A stretch of DNA of 64,000 nucleotides from UBA8231 sp036011085 (GTDB lineage Bacteria > Latescibacterota > UBA2968 > UBA8231), in NCBI GenBank assembly GCA_036011085.1, contig DASCMS010000057.1, positions 1 through 64,000 of the forward strand. The letters are read 5' to 3'. The notes below the pieces were generated by a model. It saw only the letters and a program-made list of their open reading frames with translations. It did not search any database and had not been told where the DNA came from. Shown piece after piece: positions 15,536 to 25,073 of the stretch (positions within the stretch are counted from its first letter, which is position 1; each line of letters starts with the position of its first letter). The translations under genes and the position numbers were made by a program.

Positions 15536-16747
15536 TCAGGGAGTGGTGGATTGTGTGTTCGATACTGCGCCGGCGTCGGCTGCGCCGTTCTTGGCGCCCT
15601 GACCGAAGAAGGCTTTCCTCAACTTCTCCTCCTCGGTTTCGGGCGGACGGATCTGCCAGATGCGCTGCTGTGCCACAGAGGCCCAGTTGGGGTCTTTCAG
15701 AGCCACCTCGTACTCGGCGATAACCGTATCCTCGGGGGCGGCGTTCTGCTTCAACAGATCGCCGCGCAGCACCCGCAACTGGGCGTCGGCGGGGGCCTGC
15801 CGCAGGCCACGCTGCAGCCACCTGTCGGCTGCTTTCAGATCATCACCATTGAGATGGATCTGGGCGATGGTGGCCACCGTCTCCACATCCTTGGGCTGGC
15901 AGTCCGCCATGCCTTCGAGGCCGGCCAGTCTCATGGAATGGTCGCCGGCCTTGTCGCCGAGTTCCGAGATACGGACGAAGTGAGAATAGCGTCCCGCCGA
16001 ATCGATACGGGTCAGTCGCTCCAGTGTCGCGCACGCGCCCTTGTAGTCCTTCGTCTCGATCTGCAGGTCTACCATTTTCGACAGCGACTCGACCTGACCG
16101 GCGCCACCCGACCCGTCGAGCTTCTGCCGCCACGTCAGAGCCTGAGCCGGATCTCCCAGATCGTCGTAGAGTACCGCCAGCAGTTCGAAGAGCTCCTGTC
16201 GGGGCGCCGAGGGCGTTGCTGCATCTTCGGCGAGGGACTGATAGTGGGCGATGGCCGTCCTGATCTTCCCGGCGCGCCGGTACAGATCTGCGATCGTGCG
16301 TCGATACCCCCTGTACTTGGCCTCACCCGGGTTGGCGCTCACCAGGGGGCTGAGGTACGTCCATGCCGTATCCGGTTGGTTCTGTCCGGCATAGACCTGG
16401 AACAGCAGCAGCTTGGTGTTGGCGTGTCTCGGCTTGAGGGCAGCGGCGGCCAACAGCGCGGTCTTGGCCGCCTCCTGATCACCGAGAGCCAGTTGCGCCC
16501 TGGCCAGATAGTAGTGGGCCAGGTGATAGCCAGGTTCGAAGGTCAGAAGTTTCGTGTAGTACTTGACCGCATCGGCGTGATCCTTCTTGTCCCGTGCGGT
16601 CTTGCCCAGGAACTTGTATTTGCGCACCGAATCGGCCACGGCCAGCTGTTCGGCCACGGCCAGCTCTTCGGCCGCCGTCTGCCTCGCCGACAGAGTGACC
16701 GCGAGGCCGATCAGGATCAGGAGTGCGAGGTTGGTGCGTGGAGGCAT
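15536..16747 (-). CDS. Secreted tetratricopeptide-repeat protein of the TonB operon
   Basis: 403 residues. Signal peptide MPPRTNLALLILIGLAVTLSARQTAA, then an imperfect repeat LAVAEQLAVADS, then TPR units from about residue 40 (DAVKYYTKLLTFEPGYHLAHYYLARAQLALGD ...) onward to about 360, rich in Ala. Probably periplasmic, scaffolding or regulating the ExbB-ExbD-TonB complex that it precedes; such TPR proteins are frequent first or last genes of these operons. No enzymatic motif. Gene begins 32 bp after a good promoter. Confidence 0.8.
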   Translation of the reverse strand: MPPRTNLALLILIGLAVTLSARQTAAEELAVAEQLAVADSVRKYKFLGKTARDKKDHADAVKYYTKLLTFEPGYHLAHYYLARAQLALGDQEAAKTALLAAAALKPRHANTKLLLFQVYAGQNQPDTAWTYLSPLVSANPGEAKYRGYRRTIADLYRRAGKIRTAIAHYQSLAEDAATPSAPRQELFELLAVLYDDLGDPAQALTWRQKLDGSGGAGQVESLSKMVDLQIETKDYKGACATLERLTRIDSAGRYSHFVRISELGDKAGDHSMRLAGLEGMADCQPKDVETVATIAQIHLNGDDLKAADRWLQRGLRQAPADAQLRVLRGDLLKQNAAPEDTVIAEYEVALKDPNWASVAQQRIWQIRPPETEEEKLRKAFFGQGAKNGAADAGAVSNTQSTTP

Positions 16748-16778
16748 CTGCTCATCTCATGGGTTACCGGGCGCGGGT

Positions 16779-16806
16779 AATATACCCTCTCATGTGCTTG
16801 TATCAA
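16779..16806 (-). promoter_or_regulatory. Promoter of the TPR-exbBDD-tonB operon
   Basis: Minus strand TTGATA (16806-16801), 16-nt spacer, TATATT (16784-16779). The start region contains an imperfect inverted repeat (TTACC/GGTAA around 16763-16780), a possible operator. Confidence 0.6.
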
Positions 16807-16841
16807 CTAAAGATAACCCCGACGACACATCCGCCATCGGT

Positions 16842-18764
16842 CTACCAGTCGTATCCCGAACCCGGCTCTCCCAGGGGCGCCAGGGCCGCCCACAGGCACC
16901 GCATGAACAGCTCGCCCAGGATCAGTCCGAAGAAGAAGGGCCGCAGAGAGCGGTATGTTCCCGCGCCTCCGTAGCGTACGACCAGAACCTTGATACTCCA
17001 GCCGACCAGAGCCGAACCCCAGAGCAGTCCTCCGAGGCCGGTAGCATAGACGAAACCCGCCGGGTGGAAGGGCGAACGCAGAAACCACTGCCTGGAGGCG
17101 GAGAGCAGAGCCGTGATCAGGGCGCCGAATCCGACGGCCCCGAGACGATCGCCGTCCGGATCACCGGGTTCAGCCCCGGATTCGGCATATATATATTGAA
17201 TGTAGCGTCCGAGCCGGGCCATGGACCTGGCCCCTCCGTTCTGGTCCAGCGCGAACAGACCCCGGTCATAGATCAGTTCCAGGGCGAAGATCGCGCCGGC
17301 AGCCAGCCCGACGACGGCCCCCACGGCCAGCGTGCGGCCCACGCCGTGCCCCCCCGACTCCCGCGCGAGGCGCTCCCCCTCCAGATGCAGTGGCAGCCAG
17401 AGGGTGACCGTGCCGAAGGTGAGCAGCGTCAGAAAAGCGAAGGCAATATAGGTCGATGGCCCGAACACATCGGGGCCAGTGCCAGCGACGAAGTAGAACA
17501 GATTCGGGATCAGCAGCCAGGCGCCCAGAACAGGAAGACCGCCATCGACCCGGAGCCGCGTCACGCCGATCACGGAAAGCAGCAGGAGTGCACCGTGCGC
17601 CACACTCATCTGCACGGAGGCGCCGGCCAGCCAGGTCCACGACACCAGCACCGTCGACCCGATCAGCAGGGCCATCCAGGAGGACCGCTCCTCTCCCCAT
17701 CCTGCCACGGCGGCCCGCCATGAGCTGCCGAGACTGCGGCGCGCCGCCCACAGGCTCAGCAGAGCCAGACACAGAATCCCGCCTCGGGCCTGCGCCTGCA
17801 GGTGCGGCGGAAAGTTGGGCCACTCCCGCCACTGACCACCCACGCCGATGAACGCACCCTCATCACCTGTCCTGCCGATGAGATCCACCAGGACGAGCTG
17901 CAGCCGTGTCGCCAGATAGAAAAACCACGTACTGAAGGAGACCTCCACCGCCATGAGATAGACCACCCCGACCAGGAGGGGCGAAACCGAGAAGCGGAAG
18001 CGAGAGGTGTACGGCGCCATCGCCCGCCAGGGGTCATCGATGAGCACCTCCCGCAGATCGAACCAGGTGGGGATCGTCCCGGGAACCAGGAAATGGTGAT
18101 CGAGGCCGTTGACGCCGTAGAGGATGATGGGCACTGCTGCACCGGCCCAGAGTCGGCGATCCCGCAACAGACTGCCACCGTTGTCGACAAGGGCCGACGG
18201 CAGGTCAGCCAGCGGCAGCCGCAGGCGCTCCTCCCCCAGCCAGCGTTGCCGCAACAGCGTCGCCACTCCCCACAGCGCCGTGAAGAGCCCGGCCAGCAGC
18301 ATTCCCCAGACGACGAGAGGCAGCCACCACACCGCCCACGGAACCGCCTCTCCCCCCTCGAAGAAACCTGCCGCCGCATCCCCTCGGACCACCAGCCACT
18401 CGGGGATATATTGATGGAAGCGTTCATACCGCCGGGCCGGATCGGCAAACCCACCGTAGAACCCGGTGGTCAGCGCCGGCAGCAGGTAGTGGACGAAGCC
18501 GCGTCCGGCCAGCGGCAGGCCGATGGCCAGCATCAGGTAAATGGCCACAAGGTCCGTCGGACCGGGTCGCAATCGTTGCGGAATCCTGTGGCGCAGCAGG
18601 GACAGAACCGCGAGCAGCAGTATCGGCAATGCCGCCATGGCGCCCATGCCGACCTCGGCACCGGCGTAGATCAACTCGACCCGCTGCACCCCCCAGGCGA
18701 TGGCCACCAGGAGTACCGAACCGACCAGGAGCACGCGGGTCGTGCCAAGGCTGGAAGTCGCCAT
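16842..18764 (-). CDS. DUF6785-like multispanning membrane protein
   Basis: 640 residues from ATG 18764, mostly hydrophobic with roughly 14 membrane helices. Contains LRPGPTDLVAIYLML, GRGFVHYLLPALTTGFY and FHQYIPEWLVVRGD, then a long loop FDLREVLIDDPWRAMAPYT and GQWREWPNFPPHLQ. These are features I associate with the uncharacterised DUF6785 membrane family, which is distantly OPT-transporter-like. Its start overlaps the stop of the upstream OPT-like gene (TGATG), and both overlap-couple to the M28/FtsX fusion. Probably part of a transport or assembly complex; the substrate is unknown. Last gene of its unit; no terminator seen. Confidence 0.7.
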   Translation of the reverse strand: MATSSLGTTRVLLVGSVLLVAIAWGVQRVELIYAGAEVGMGAMAALPILLLAVLSLLRHRIPQRLRPGPTDLVAIYLMLAIGLPLAGRGFVHYLLPALTTGFYGGFADPARRYERFHQYIPEWLVVRGDAAAGFFEGGEAVPWAVWWLPLVVWGMLLAGLFTALWGVATLLRQRWLGEERLRLPLADLPSALVDNGGSLLRDRRLWAGAAVPIILYGVNGLDHHFLVPGTIPTWFDLREVLIDDPWRAMAPYTSRFRFSVSPLLVGVVYLMAVEVSFSTWFFYLATRLQLVLVDLIGRTGDEGAFIGVGGQWREWPNFPPHLQAQARGGILCLALLSLWAARRSLGSSWRAAVAGWGEERSSWMALLIGSTVLVSWTWLAGASVQMSVAHGALLLLSVIGVTRLRVDGGLPVLGAWLLIPNLFYFVAGTGPDVFGPSTYIAFAFLTLLTFGTVTLWLPLHLEGERLARESGGHGVGRTLAVGAVVGLAAGAIFALELIYDRGLFALDQNGGARSMARLGRYIQYIYAESGAEPGDPDGDRLGAVGFGALITALLSASRQWFLRSPFHPAGFVYATGLGGLLWGSALVGWSIKVLVVRYGGAGTYRSLRPFFFGLILGELFMRCLWAALAPLGEPGSGYDW

Positions 18765-20707
18765 CAGTAGGGTAACTCCGCCACGGAGCGGGCGATCAGG
18801 GCGATGGCCACTGACCCCATCCCGGTGAGTCCCTGGCCACAGGCGAAGCCAGCCAGCAATACCGGCGCACGACGACGCCATTGGTCGCGACCGAAGCGCC
18901 GTTCCAGCCAGTAACGACCCAGCAGAGCTCCGGCCATCTCCGGAATCAGCAGGTGGGGCAGGCTCTGTACACCCTTGATGAAGCCGTAGACGAGGGCCAC
19001 GGGAAGGCCCCAGGCACTCGCTGCCCAGAGTCCCAGGCTCGCCAGGACAAAGCCACCCGCCGCCCACGGCACGTGCAGAACGTCGGCGAAGCTCAGACCC
19101 CCCTCGGCGGTGAAGGAGAACCACATGAATTGCCGCAGAGCGATGAGGTGCCAGTACTTCTGGGCGAAGGGAAAGGCCGTGGAGGGAATGGGACCCATGC
19201 GCCACACCAGCGACCAGAACAGAAAGCCGCAGCCGAGGATGACGGGCAGGATGAGCAGTTCGGCCTTGGCGATGCTGGTGATCTTCGTCCCCGTCAGCTC
19301 CACCTCGCGGAACAGCTGGGCCCGACGGCCGTGGTCGTGGTACGGGATGGGTGCGAACCAGATGTCGACGCCCTGGTATCCCGATAGCAGAAACGCACCT
19401 TCCCGGACGAGGGGGATGCCCACCGACTGCCCCGTGAGCCCCACCATGCGGGCATTGACGTAGGATACGGCGGGGGTGAAGAGGAAGGCGAAGCACAACA
19501 GAAAAAGCAGGGGGAACTCATCGTCCTCGAGCAACCAGACGCAGAGTCCGGTATACCCCGCTGCTGCCGCCCCGTAGAGCCCGAGGGCGATCCAGATGGG
19601 GAAATCCCCCCGCCCCGGGGGAGGCGCCCCGAGGGTGGCGGTGCCCTTGCCGCGCCGTCGCAGGGCGCTGACCGCAGAGCCGATCCCCGCCAGTGCCACC
19701 GCCGCCGCCGTGCCCAGATAGACACTGAGCCAGAGATCGAGATCGTTGACGAAATGGGTTGTCACCGCGTCCATGCCGGGATGCCAGCGTGTGAGAAACC
19801 CGGCCGAGTACAGCACGGGATTCAGTACCACCTGAAACACGGCTGCGGCAAATGCCCCGACCACGACCCAGAACGGCAGCACGAATCCGGCGAGCACGAG
19901 ACCCAGGTCGGTGGCCACGCCGAGAGCCGTCGCCGGCAGCAGGTGCTCGAGATCACGGGTGAAATCGATCCAGGGGATCGGCAACAACTCCAGCGGCCGG
20001 CTGGCGATCAGTCCGGTGAGCGCTGGCAGACCCACGTAGATACCGCCGAACAGAAGTCCGATGCCCATGCCGGTGGCAAAGACCTGCCAGCGCCAGCTGG
20101 CGGGACCACCAGCTGTGTTGTCTCCCGCACCCTCCGCCAGCGCCGTGGCCCCCTGTGCCGCCACCGATGCCATGGGAAAAGGCAGCTTCTCGATGTCGCT
20201 GGTGACGCGGAACAGCACATAGCCGAGACCGAACCATTCAGCTCGTGCCAGCACCTGACCCACCACCAGCAGCGCCACGGGTGCCAACCAGTCACGGTGC
20301 AGGAAACTGCGGTCGGCCAGCGCCGCCGAGTCGAGGGCTGGGGCCACCCACTGCGGGATCTGCGCCGCCATTCCCAGTGCCTGGCCCACCTGTGACTGTA
20401 CGAGATACTGGTGCCACACCAGCGCGCCGAAGGGACCACCGGCCAGCATCACGCCCGCCATGGCGTGGGTCAGGCCGCCAGCGATGTAGTAGAGGACGTA
20501 GATCTCCTGTCGACTCAGCGGCGCAAAGGACCGGCGCGCGATCTCGGCGAAGAGAATCACCGTCACCCACTCGGCGGCCGGTCCCATCGTCGACCCGGCG
20601 ATGAGGCCCATGTAGATCGCGCCTGGCAACATCAGGAAACCGATGAAGAAGGCCCCCAGCACGACCCGAGGGCTCAGCCCGTCTTCGAACCTTGCCGCCG
20701 GCGTCAT
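18764..20707 (-). CDS. OPT-superfamily-like membrane transporter
   Basis: 647 residues from ATG 20707 (MTPAARFEDGLSPRVVLGAF). About 14-16 hydrophobic segments, with GAIYMGLIAGSTMGPAAEW near the N-terminus, PLSRQEIYVLYYIAGG, EWFGLGYVLFRV, PFPMASVAAQGATALAEG and VPWAAGG ... LIPEMAGALLGRYWLERRFG. The pattern (Gly-rich helices early, PFPxA motif, late re-entrant-like segment) resembles oligopeptide-transporter (OPT) superfamily proteins and their DUF6785/6784 relatives. ATGA overlap with the upstream fusion gene, TGATG overlap with the DUF6785-like gene. Assigning peptides as substrate is inference from the superfamily only. Confidence 0.65.
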   Translation of the reverse strand: MTPAARFEDGLSPRVVLGAFFIGFLMLPGAIYMGLIAGSTMGPAAEWVTVILFAEIARRSFAPLSRQEIYVLYYIAGGLTHAMAGVMLAGGPFGALVWHQYLVQSQVGQALGMAAQIPQWVAPALDSAALADRSFLHRDWLAPVALLVVGQVLARAEWFGLGYVLFRVTSDIEKLPFPMASVAAQGATALAEGAGDNTAGGPASWRWQVFATGMGIGLLFGGIYVGLPALTGLIASRPLELLPIPWIDFTRDLEHLLPATALGVATDLGLVLAGFVLPFWVVVGAFAAAVFQVVLNPVLYSAGFLTRWHPGMDAVTTHFVNDLDLWLSVYLGTAAAVALAGIGSAVSALRRRGKGTATLGAPPPGRGDFPIWIALGLYGAAAAGYTGLCVWLLEDDEFPLLFLLCFAFLFTPAVSYVNARMVGLTGQSVGIPLVREGAFLLSGYQGVDIWFAPIPYHDHGRRAQLFREVELTGTKITSIAKAELLILPVILGCGFLFWSLVWRMGPIPSTAFPFAQKYWHLIALRQFMWFSFTAEGGLSFADVLHVPWAAGGFVLASLGLWAASAWGLPVALVYGFIKGVQSLPHLLIPEMAGALLGRYWLERRFGRDQWRRRAPVLLAGFACGQGLTGMGSVAIALIARSVAELPY

Positions 20708-23700
20708 CGAGTCCCCATGTACATCGCCCGCTCCGCTTCCGACAGAGCCCGCCACATCAGGAACTGGCGACGTACGCCATCGACGAAATGGCGGTTGGCG
20801 CGGACCCACGTACCCTCGTCGCCGGAAGTGCGTTGCAGGCCGAGCACCAACGTCGCGTAGCCGTCCTCGCCGGTGTTCAGGTGGACGCGCAACCGTTGTG
20901 ACACACCACTGTCAAAGGGCGCCAGCCACACGGTGGCTCCGACGACGGCCGGGCTGTCTGCCGAGTCCGGCCCCGGGCCGTCCACCTCTTCGGCGTAGAA
21001 TGGCGCCCCGATGGACTGCTCGTCACAGGTGGCCAGGTACTCGGCGACGAAACGACAGAGACCGGCCGCCTCCCTCAGACGCAGCGAGAACGGCATGGCC
21101 AGCTGCAGCAGATCTCCCTGCGGTCGAGGCAACTGCCAGGACCGCTCGACGCCGGGGACGCACAGCCGACCAGCGGCGCGGGCGGGGAAGAGGGCGGAGA
21201 GCACGACGAGAGCCATGACCATCATCAGAGTCGCCACCGACGAATACGACGAGAAATTCACCGCCAGTCCGGGGAATACGCCGGCTACCAGCCCCACTTT
21301 CGACACGACCTGCGCCAGCAGATAGCCGCCCACGCCCCCCAGGGTGGCAAAGGCTGCCGCCTCAGCGACGAAGAGACCGGTCACGTGGTTCGGCGCCAGC
21401 CCCACGGAATTGAACGTGGCGATTTCCGCGGTGCGCTCGTACACCGAGCCAAGCATCGTGTTGAATACGATGAGAGCAGCGATCAGCAACGGTACCCAGA
21501 CCCCGCGTTCGCCACTCATATGGTGATCCTGTGCGGTGTCCACGACCCAGGATCTGCCGCCGAAGCGGGCGAAGAGGTTGTCGTCGAGGCTGTGCGCCAG
21601 GCGCTCCAGCTGTGGTCGGGCCCCGGGCAAGGGGGCGGCCACCGACGCCAGGCGCGCGTGCTGTCCCATGCCGGCCACCACCCGCGCCGGCAACAGCAGT
21701 ACCTGGCGAGCCGGCAGGTGGGCGAAGGCCGGCGCCTCCCCGCGACGGTCGGCGCCGGCCCGTCGCTCCTCCGGTTGGTAGGCGTCGACATCGAGCGGGG
21801 TCAGTGGTGTCCCACCTATGTCGATCTGGGCGTCGAAGCTGTCTGCGTCGACCAGGCCGACCACGAGATAGTCCTCGCCGAAGTAGTCCACCGTGGCCGT
21901 CCCCACATCGGCCGGCGTCAGGCCGATCTCCGTCGCCCGTTCGCCGGGCAGAAGACATTCGTGACGGGCACCACTGAGCCATCGGCCGGCCACCAGCAGC
22001 GCCTCGACGTCACTCACCGTGCCCTCTTGCGGCGTCAGGCCCAGGGCCGCGGCAACCCGTGTCATCCGTCCGGCGTATCGCACCAGGCCCGGCTTCTCAT
22101 ACCAGAACCGGGGTGCCGCCTCGACGCCGAGGCTGGACCCCAGGTGGTCGGGGACAGCCCCGACAAGGCCGGTCCACCCCGGATTGCGCAACAGCACGGC
22201 ATCGGCACCAGCCGCGCTGCGCGCCAGAGGCGTCATATGGAACCGCGCCGTGGACTGCACGGCGGTGAAGGACACCAGAGAAAACGTCAGCAACACCAGC
22301 GTGGCGCAGGTCAGCGCCGTGCGCAACGGCCGTCGACGCATCTGCGCCACGCCGAGCAGGAAGGCTCGTGACGCCATGGCGGTCCGGTGCGACTCGGAGC
22401 GGTGTCGGGCCACCACGGGCGACACGCTGCGGCGCAGCTGCTCATTGAGTCGCCCCAGTCCGATGGCGGTGACGCCGATGCTGAGTGCCAGAATCAGAAA
22501 GCCGATGAGGACGACCAGCGGATTCAGCGTCAGATCGAAGGCCGGGTGAGAGTAGCGCAGAACAGCGAAGCCTCCGAGAAAGGCCATCGCCGTCCAGGCG
22601 ACCTGACGGTGGACCCCCCTGGCCTCGAACAGGAGACGCTCGGCGAAGACAGAGAAGGGCAGCAGTGTCAGCAGGACGAAGAGAACACCGGTGACAGCAT
22701 CGGCGCCGAGATCGGCGATGGCGCTGTGGGCTCGGGCAGCCAGGCTCCAGGCCCGTGCCTGCGCCGCCGGGTCCGTGGATTGCGCCCCGTGACGACTGTC
22801 CTCGTGCAGTTGACGCAGCGGCCGGCTGGTGATGCCATAGCTCTCGAGATCCCCGAGACGGTGCTCGTTGAGTCGGGTCAGATCGGTGGCGACCCGTCCT
22901 GCGAGCCCGGCTACGACCGGCGATCCGGCGTCCGGACGCAGGCCGGTACCGATGGGATCGTCGTCATCTCCGCCGAGCAGGAGGAGGCGCTGACCGACAC
23001 CGAGGGCACCACTCGTCATCACCACCTTGACCGCACGGTCCGGCGGCACGAACAGCACCCCGACACGATCCTTCCGCGGTCCGGCACCGTCGAAATACCC
23101 CTCCAGCTCGATGGTGGCCGCCGTCGCCGGCAGAGCCACACCGAACCGTTCGAAATCCGCATCCCCCTCGCCGTCGAGCAGACGCGCATGGTCCAGAGTC
23201 TGCAGAGATCGCGGGTCGAACAAATCGGGCACGACCAGTGACCGGGCGCCGAAACCGACGAGCAGGCGTTCCTCGGCGTTGTGGTCCATCTGCACCTTCG
23301 AAGGGTAGGTCACCGCGCCCGACGCCCCGCGGTCGATGACCGTGTGCAGCCGCCCGCTCTCCGGCTCCGCCGCGTAGGCCTCCAGGCGTACCGCTTTCAG
23401 GTACAGCGTACGGGCCTCCACCCCCTGCAACTCATAGCTGCCATCGGTAGACGTCAGGTCCATCAGATCAGCGCGCACACCTGCCAGCACGTGCTGCAGT
23501 GAGCGCACACGCACGAGAGCGCCGGGTACCGGCTCGTCCGGCTCGAAGGCGCCGGCCCCCCAGGTGACGAACCGGCCGCTCAGCACGCCAAAGGAGTCCT
23601 TGGCTCGCTCCGGCAGCCAGTCGGCGCCCGGATCATCGAGTAGCGTCGGCACCAGGCTGAGAACGAAGCGGGCCTGGCGGATAAGTCCCTCCAGGTTCAC

Positions 23701-25032
23701 GCGTTCTGGCCGGTCCTCGGGCGAGTCGAACAGAGGCCGACTGTCCCCTGCACTCACCAGGGTCAGTCCGAGAAACCCCGCCAGGCTGGCCACCGAACCA
23801 TCCACCGGAATCGGCTCGGGCAGGCGGCCCACATCACGGCGTTGTGACATCGGTTTCAGGTTGCCGCCAAGGATCAATCCGCCGGCCAGGTGTTCGGCCT
23901 CATACTCCCCGGCGAACGCCTCGACCCGCTCGAACAAGGCCGGACGAACCGTGCGCACGCGGTAGGGGGTACCCGCCTGCTGCAGAGTGACGACACTCCC
24001 CTGCGAACTCAGGTCGAGGCAGAGAACCGCACCGATCCGCAGTGGTTGAAGCCGCCGTTGCAGGGGCGATCCGGCGGCTTCGCCGTCGGCGCGGCGGCGC
24101 AGCAGACCGACGAAGTCTCGCATGCCGGCCAGCGCCTGGAAGTGACCGGGTGCGGTCACCAGAACGACGGTTCGGGCCGGTCGTTGCTGGTGCAGATAAC
24201 TCGCCAGCTCCAACCAGACGGCGACACCGGAGGCCTGGTCGGCTCCCGGGGCACGTGCCGGCACAGGGGAAACCGCATCGTAGTAGCTGGCCACGACGAT
24301 GGCTTCCCCGTGCAGCGCCGGGTCGGTTCCCGGGACGACACTGACCAGGGTGGCCCCCTCCACGTCGGTCCAGTCCATGCGACCCGTCAACCGCGCCAGC
24401 GGCGCCGGTGCCGCCTGCCGAAGCCGGCGCGCCACGTCCACCTCTGCATAGAACCGGGGCATGTCAGCACTCGTCGACAGGAAGCGGACAGCCCCCTCGC
24501 TACGATGGGCCCAGTCGGCCGGATCCCCGGCTTCAGCAGCGAGGAAGACGACGGCCACCGCGCCGGCGTCGAACACCCTCACCCAGTCGTCGGCACAGTC
24601 GTACTCGAGCAGGACGATGGCCCCACCCAGAGATTGCGCCGCCACCTCGGTGGGTCTGGCGCGGCCGGCGTAGACGAGGGGCCCCGCCACGCCGTCCGGT
24701 ACCGTGGTCGACGTCCGTGCCAAATTCGGCCACATGCCCTGCAGTTCGTACGCTACACCGTGAACTCTGATGCCGGCGCCTCTGTCCAGGGGCACCGGTA
24801 CGTGGAAGATCCGACGGTAGACGGTGTCAGCGCCGGCGGCGACGAGCCGGTTCTCGATGTAACGGGCCGCCATCGAAGCGCCCGCATACCCGGTAACACG
24901 GCTGGGGTCGCTCGAAAGAGCCTGCAGATGGCCTCCCAGCCTCTTTTCGAGAGTTGCCCCTTCCGCCTGCACCAGGAAGTTGGCCAGCACCAGGCAAGCC
25001 GTGATTTGACAGGTCGAGGTGAGGCCGCGCAT
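20704..25032 (-). CDS. M28 pseudo-peptidase fused to FtsX-like permease
   Basis: 1442 residues from ATG 25032; a GTG 54 nt earlier is possible but has no ribosome-binding site. Signal-like N-terminus, then an M28 aminopeptidase fold with PA-like insert (about 30-460). The zinc site is degraded: the first ligand His is replaced in ASYYDA (250-252), GADQASG (263-269) keeps the bridging Asp, the EE pair reads HF in APGHFQA (297-298), and the last His reads Asp in LFDSPED (436). About 460-770 is beta-rich, including a carboxypeptidase-regulatory-like part. Membrane helices follow near 780-860, and an FtsX/MacB-type permease module from about 900 (RRRPLRTALTCATLVLLTF) to about 1290 (YERTAEIATFNSVGLAPNHV, then helices). 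No ABC ATPase gene is adjacent. Confidence 0.8.
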   Translation of the reverse strand: MRGLTSTCQITACLVLANFLVQAEGATLEKRLGGHLQALSSDPSRVTGYAGASMAARYIENRLVAAGADTVYRRIFHVPVPLDRGAGIRVHGVAYELQGMWPNLARTSTTVPDGVAGPLVYAGRARPTEVAAQSLGGAIVLLEYDCADDWVRVFDAGAVAVVFLAAEAGDPADWAHRSEGAVRFLSTSADMPRFYAEVDVARRLRQAAPAPLARLTGRMDWTDVEGATLVSVVPGTDPALHGEAIVVASYYDAVSPVPARAPGADQASGVAVWLELASYLHQQRPARTVVLVTAPGHFQALAGMRDFVGLLRRRADGEAAGSPLQRRLQPLRIGAVLCLDLSSQGSVVTLQQAGTPYRVRTVRPALFERVEAFAGEYEAEHLAGGLILGGNLKPMSQRRDVGRLPEPIPVDGSVASLAGFLGLTLVSAGDSRPLFDSPEDRPERVNLEGLIRQARFVLSLVPTLLDDPGADWLPERAKDSFGVLSGRFVTWGAGAFEPDEPVPGALVRVRSLQHVLAGVRADLMDLTSTDGSYELQGVEARTLYLKAVRLEAYAAEPESGRLHTVIDRGASGAVTYPSKVQMDHNAEERLLVGFGARSLVVPDLFDPRSLQTLDHARLLDGEGDADFERFGVALPATAATIELEGYFDGAGPRKDRVGVLFVPPDRAVKVVMTSGALGVGQRLLLLGGDDDDPIGTGLRPDAGSPVVAGLAGRVATDLTRLNEHRLGDLESYGITSRPLRQLHEDSRHGAQSTDPAAQARAWSLAARAHSAIADLGADAVTGVLFVLLTLLPFSVFAERLLFEARGVHRQVAWTAMAFLGGFAVLRYSHPAFDLTLNPLVVLIGFLILALSIGVTAIGLGRLNEQLRRSVSPVVARHRSESHRTAMASRAFLLGVAQMRRRPLRTALTCATLVLLTFSLVSFTAVQSTARFHMTPLARSAAGADAVLLRNPGWTGLVGAVPDHLGSSLGVEAAPRFWYEKPGLVRYAGRMTRVAAALGLTPQEGTVSDVEALLVAGRWLSGARHECLLPGERATEIGLTPADVGTATVDYFGEDYLVVGLVDADSFDAQIDIGGTPLTPLDVDAYQPEERRAGADRRGEAPAFAHLPARQVLLLPARVVAGMGQHARLASVAAPLPGARPQLERLAHSLDDNLFARFGGRSWVVDTAQDHHMSGERGVWVPLLIAALIVFNTMLGSVYERTAEIATFNSVGLAPNHVTGLFVAEAAAFATLGGVGGYLLAQVVSKVGLVAGVFPGLAVNFSSYSSVATLMMVMALVVLSALFPARAAGRLCVPGVERSWQLPRPQGDLLQLAMPFSLRLREAAGLCRFVAEYLATCDEQSIGAPFYAEEVDGPGPDSADSPAVVGATVWLAPFDSGVSQRLRVHLNTGEDGYATLVLGLQRTSGDEGTWVRANRHFVDGVRRQFLMWRALSEAERAMYMGTR

Positions 25033-25045
25033 TCTTCTGAAGAAT
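25031..25045. promoter_or_regulatory. Palindrome in the divergent gap, candidate operator
   Basis: ATTCTTC-T-GAAGAAT is a perfect 7-bp inverted repeat in the 41-bp gap between the M28/FtsX start and the sigma-factor start; it covers the M28/FtsX ATG. Position suggests a shared operator, but no protein is assigned. Confidence 0.4.
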
Positions 25046-25073
25046 CCGGGAAAGAAGGGTGTCTGCACTGAAG

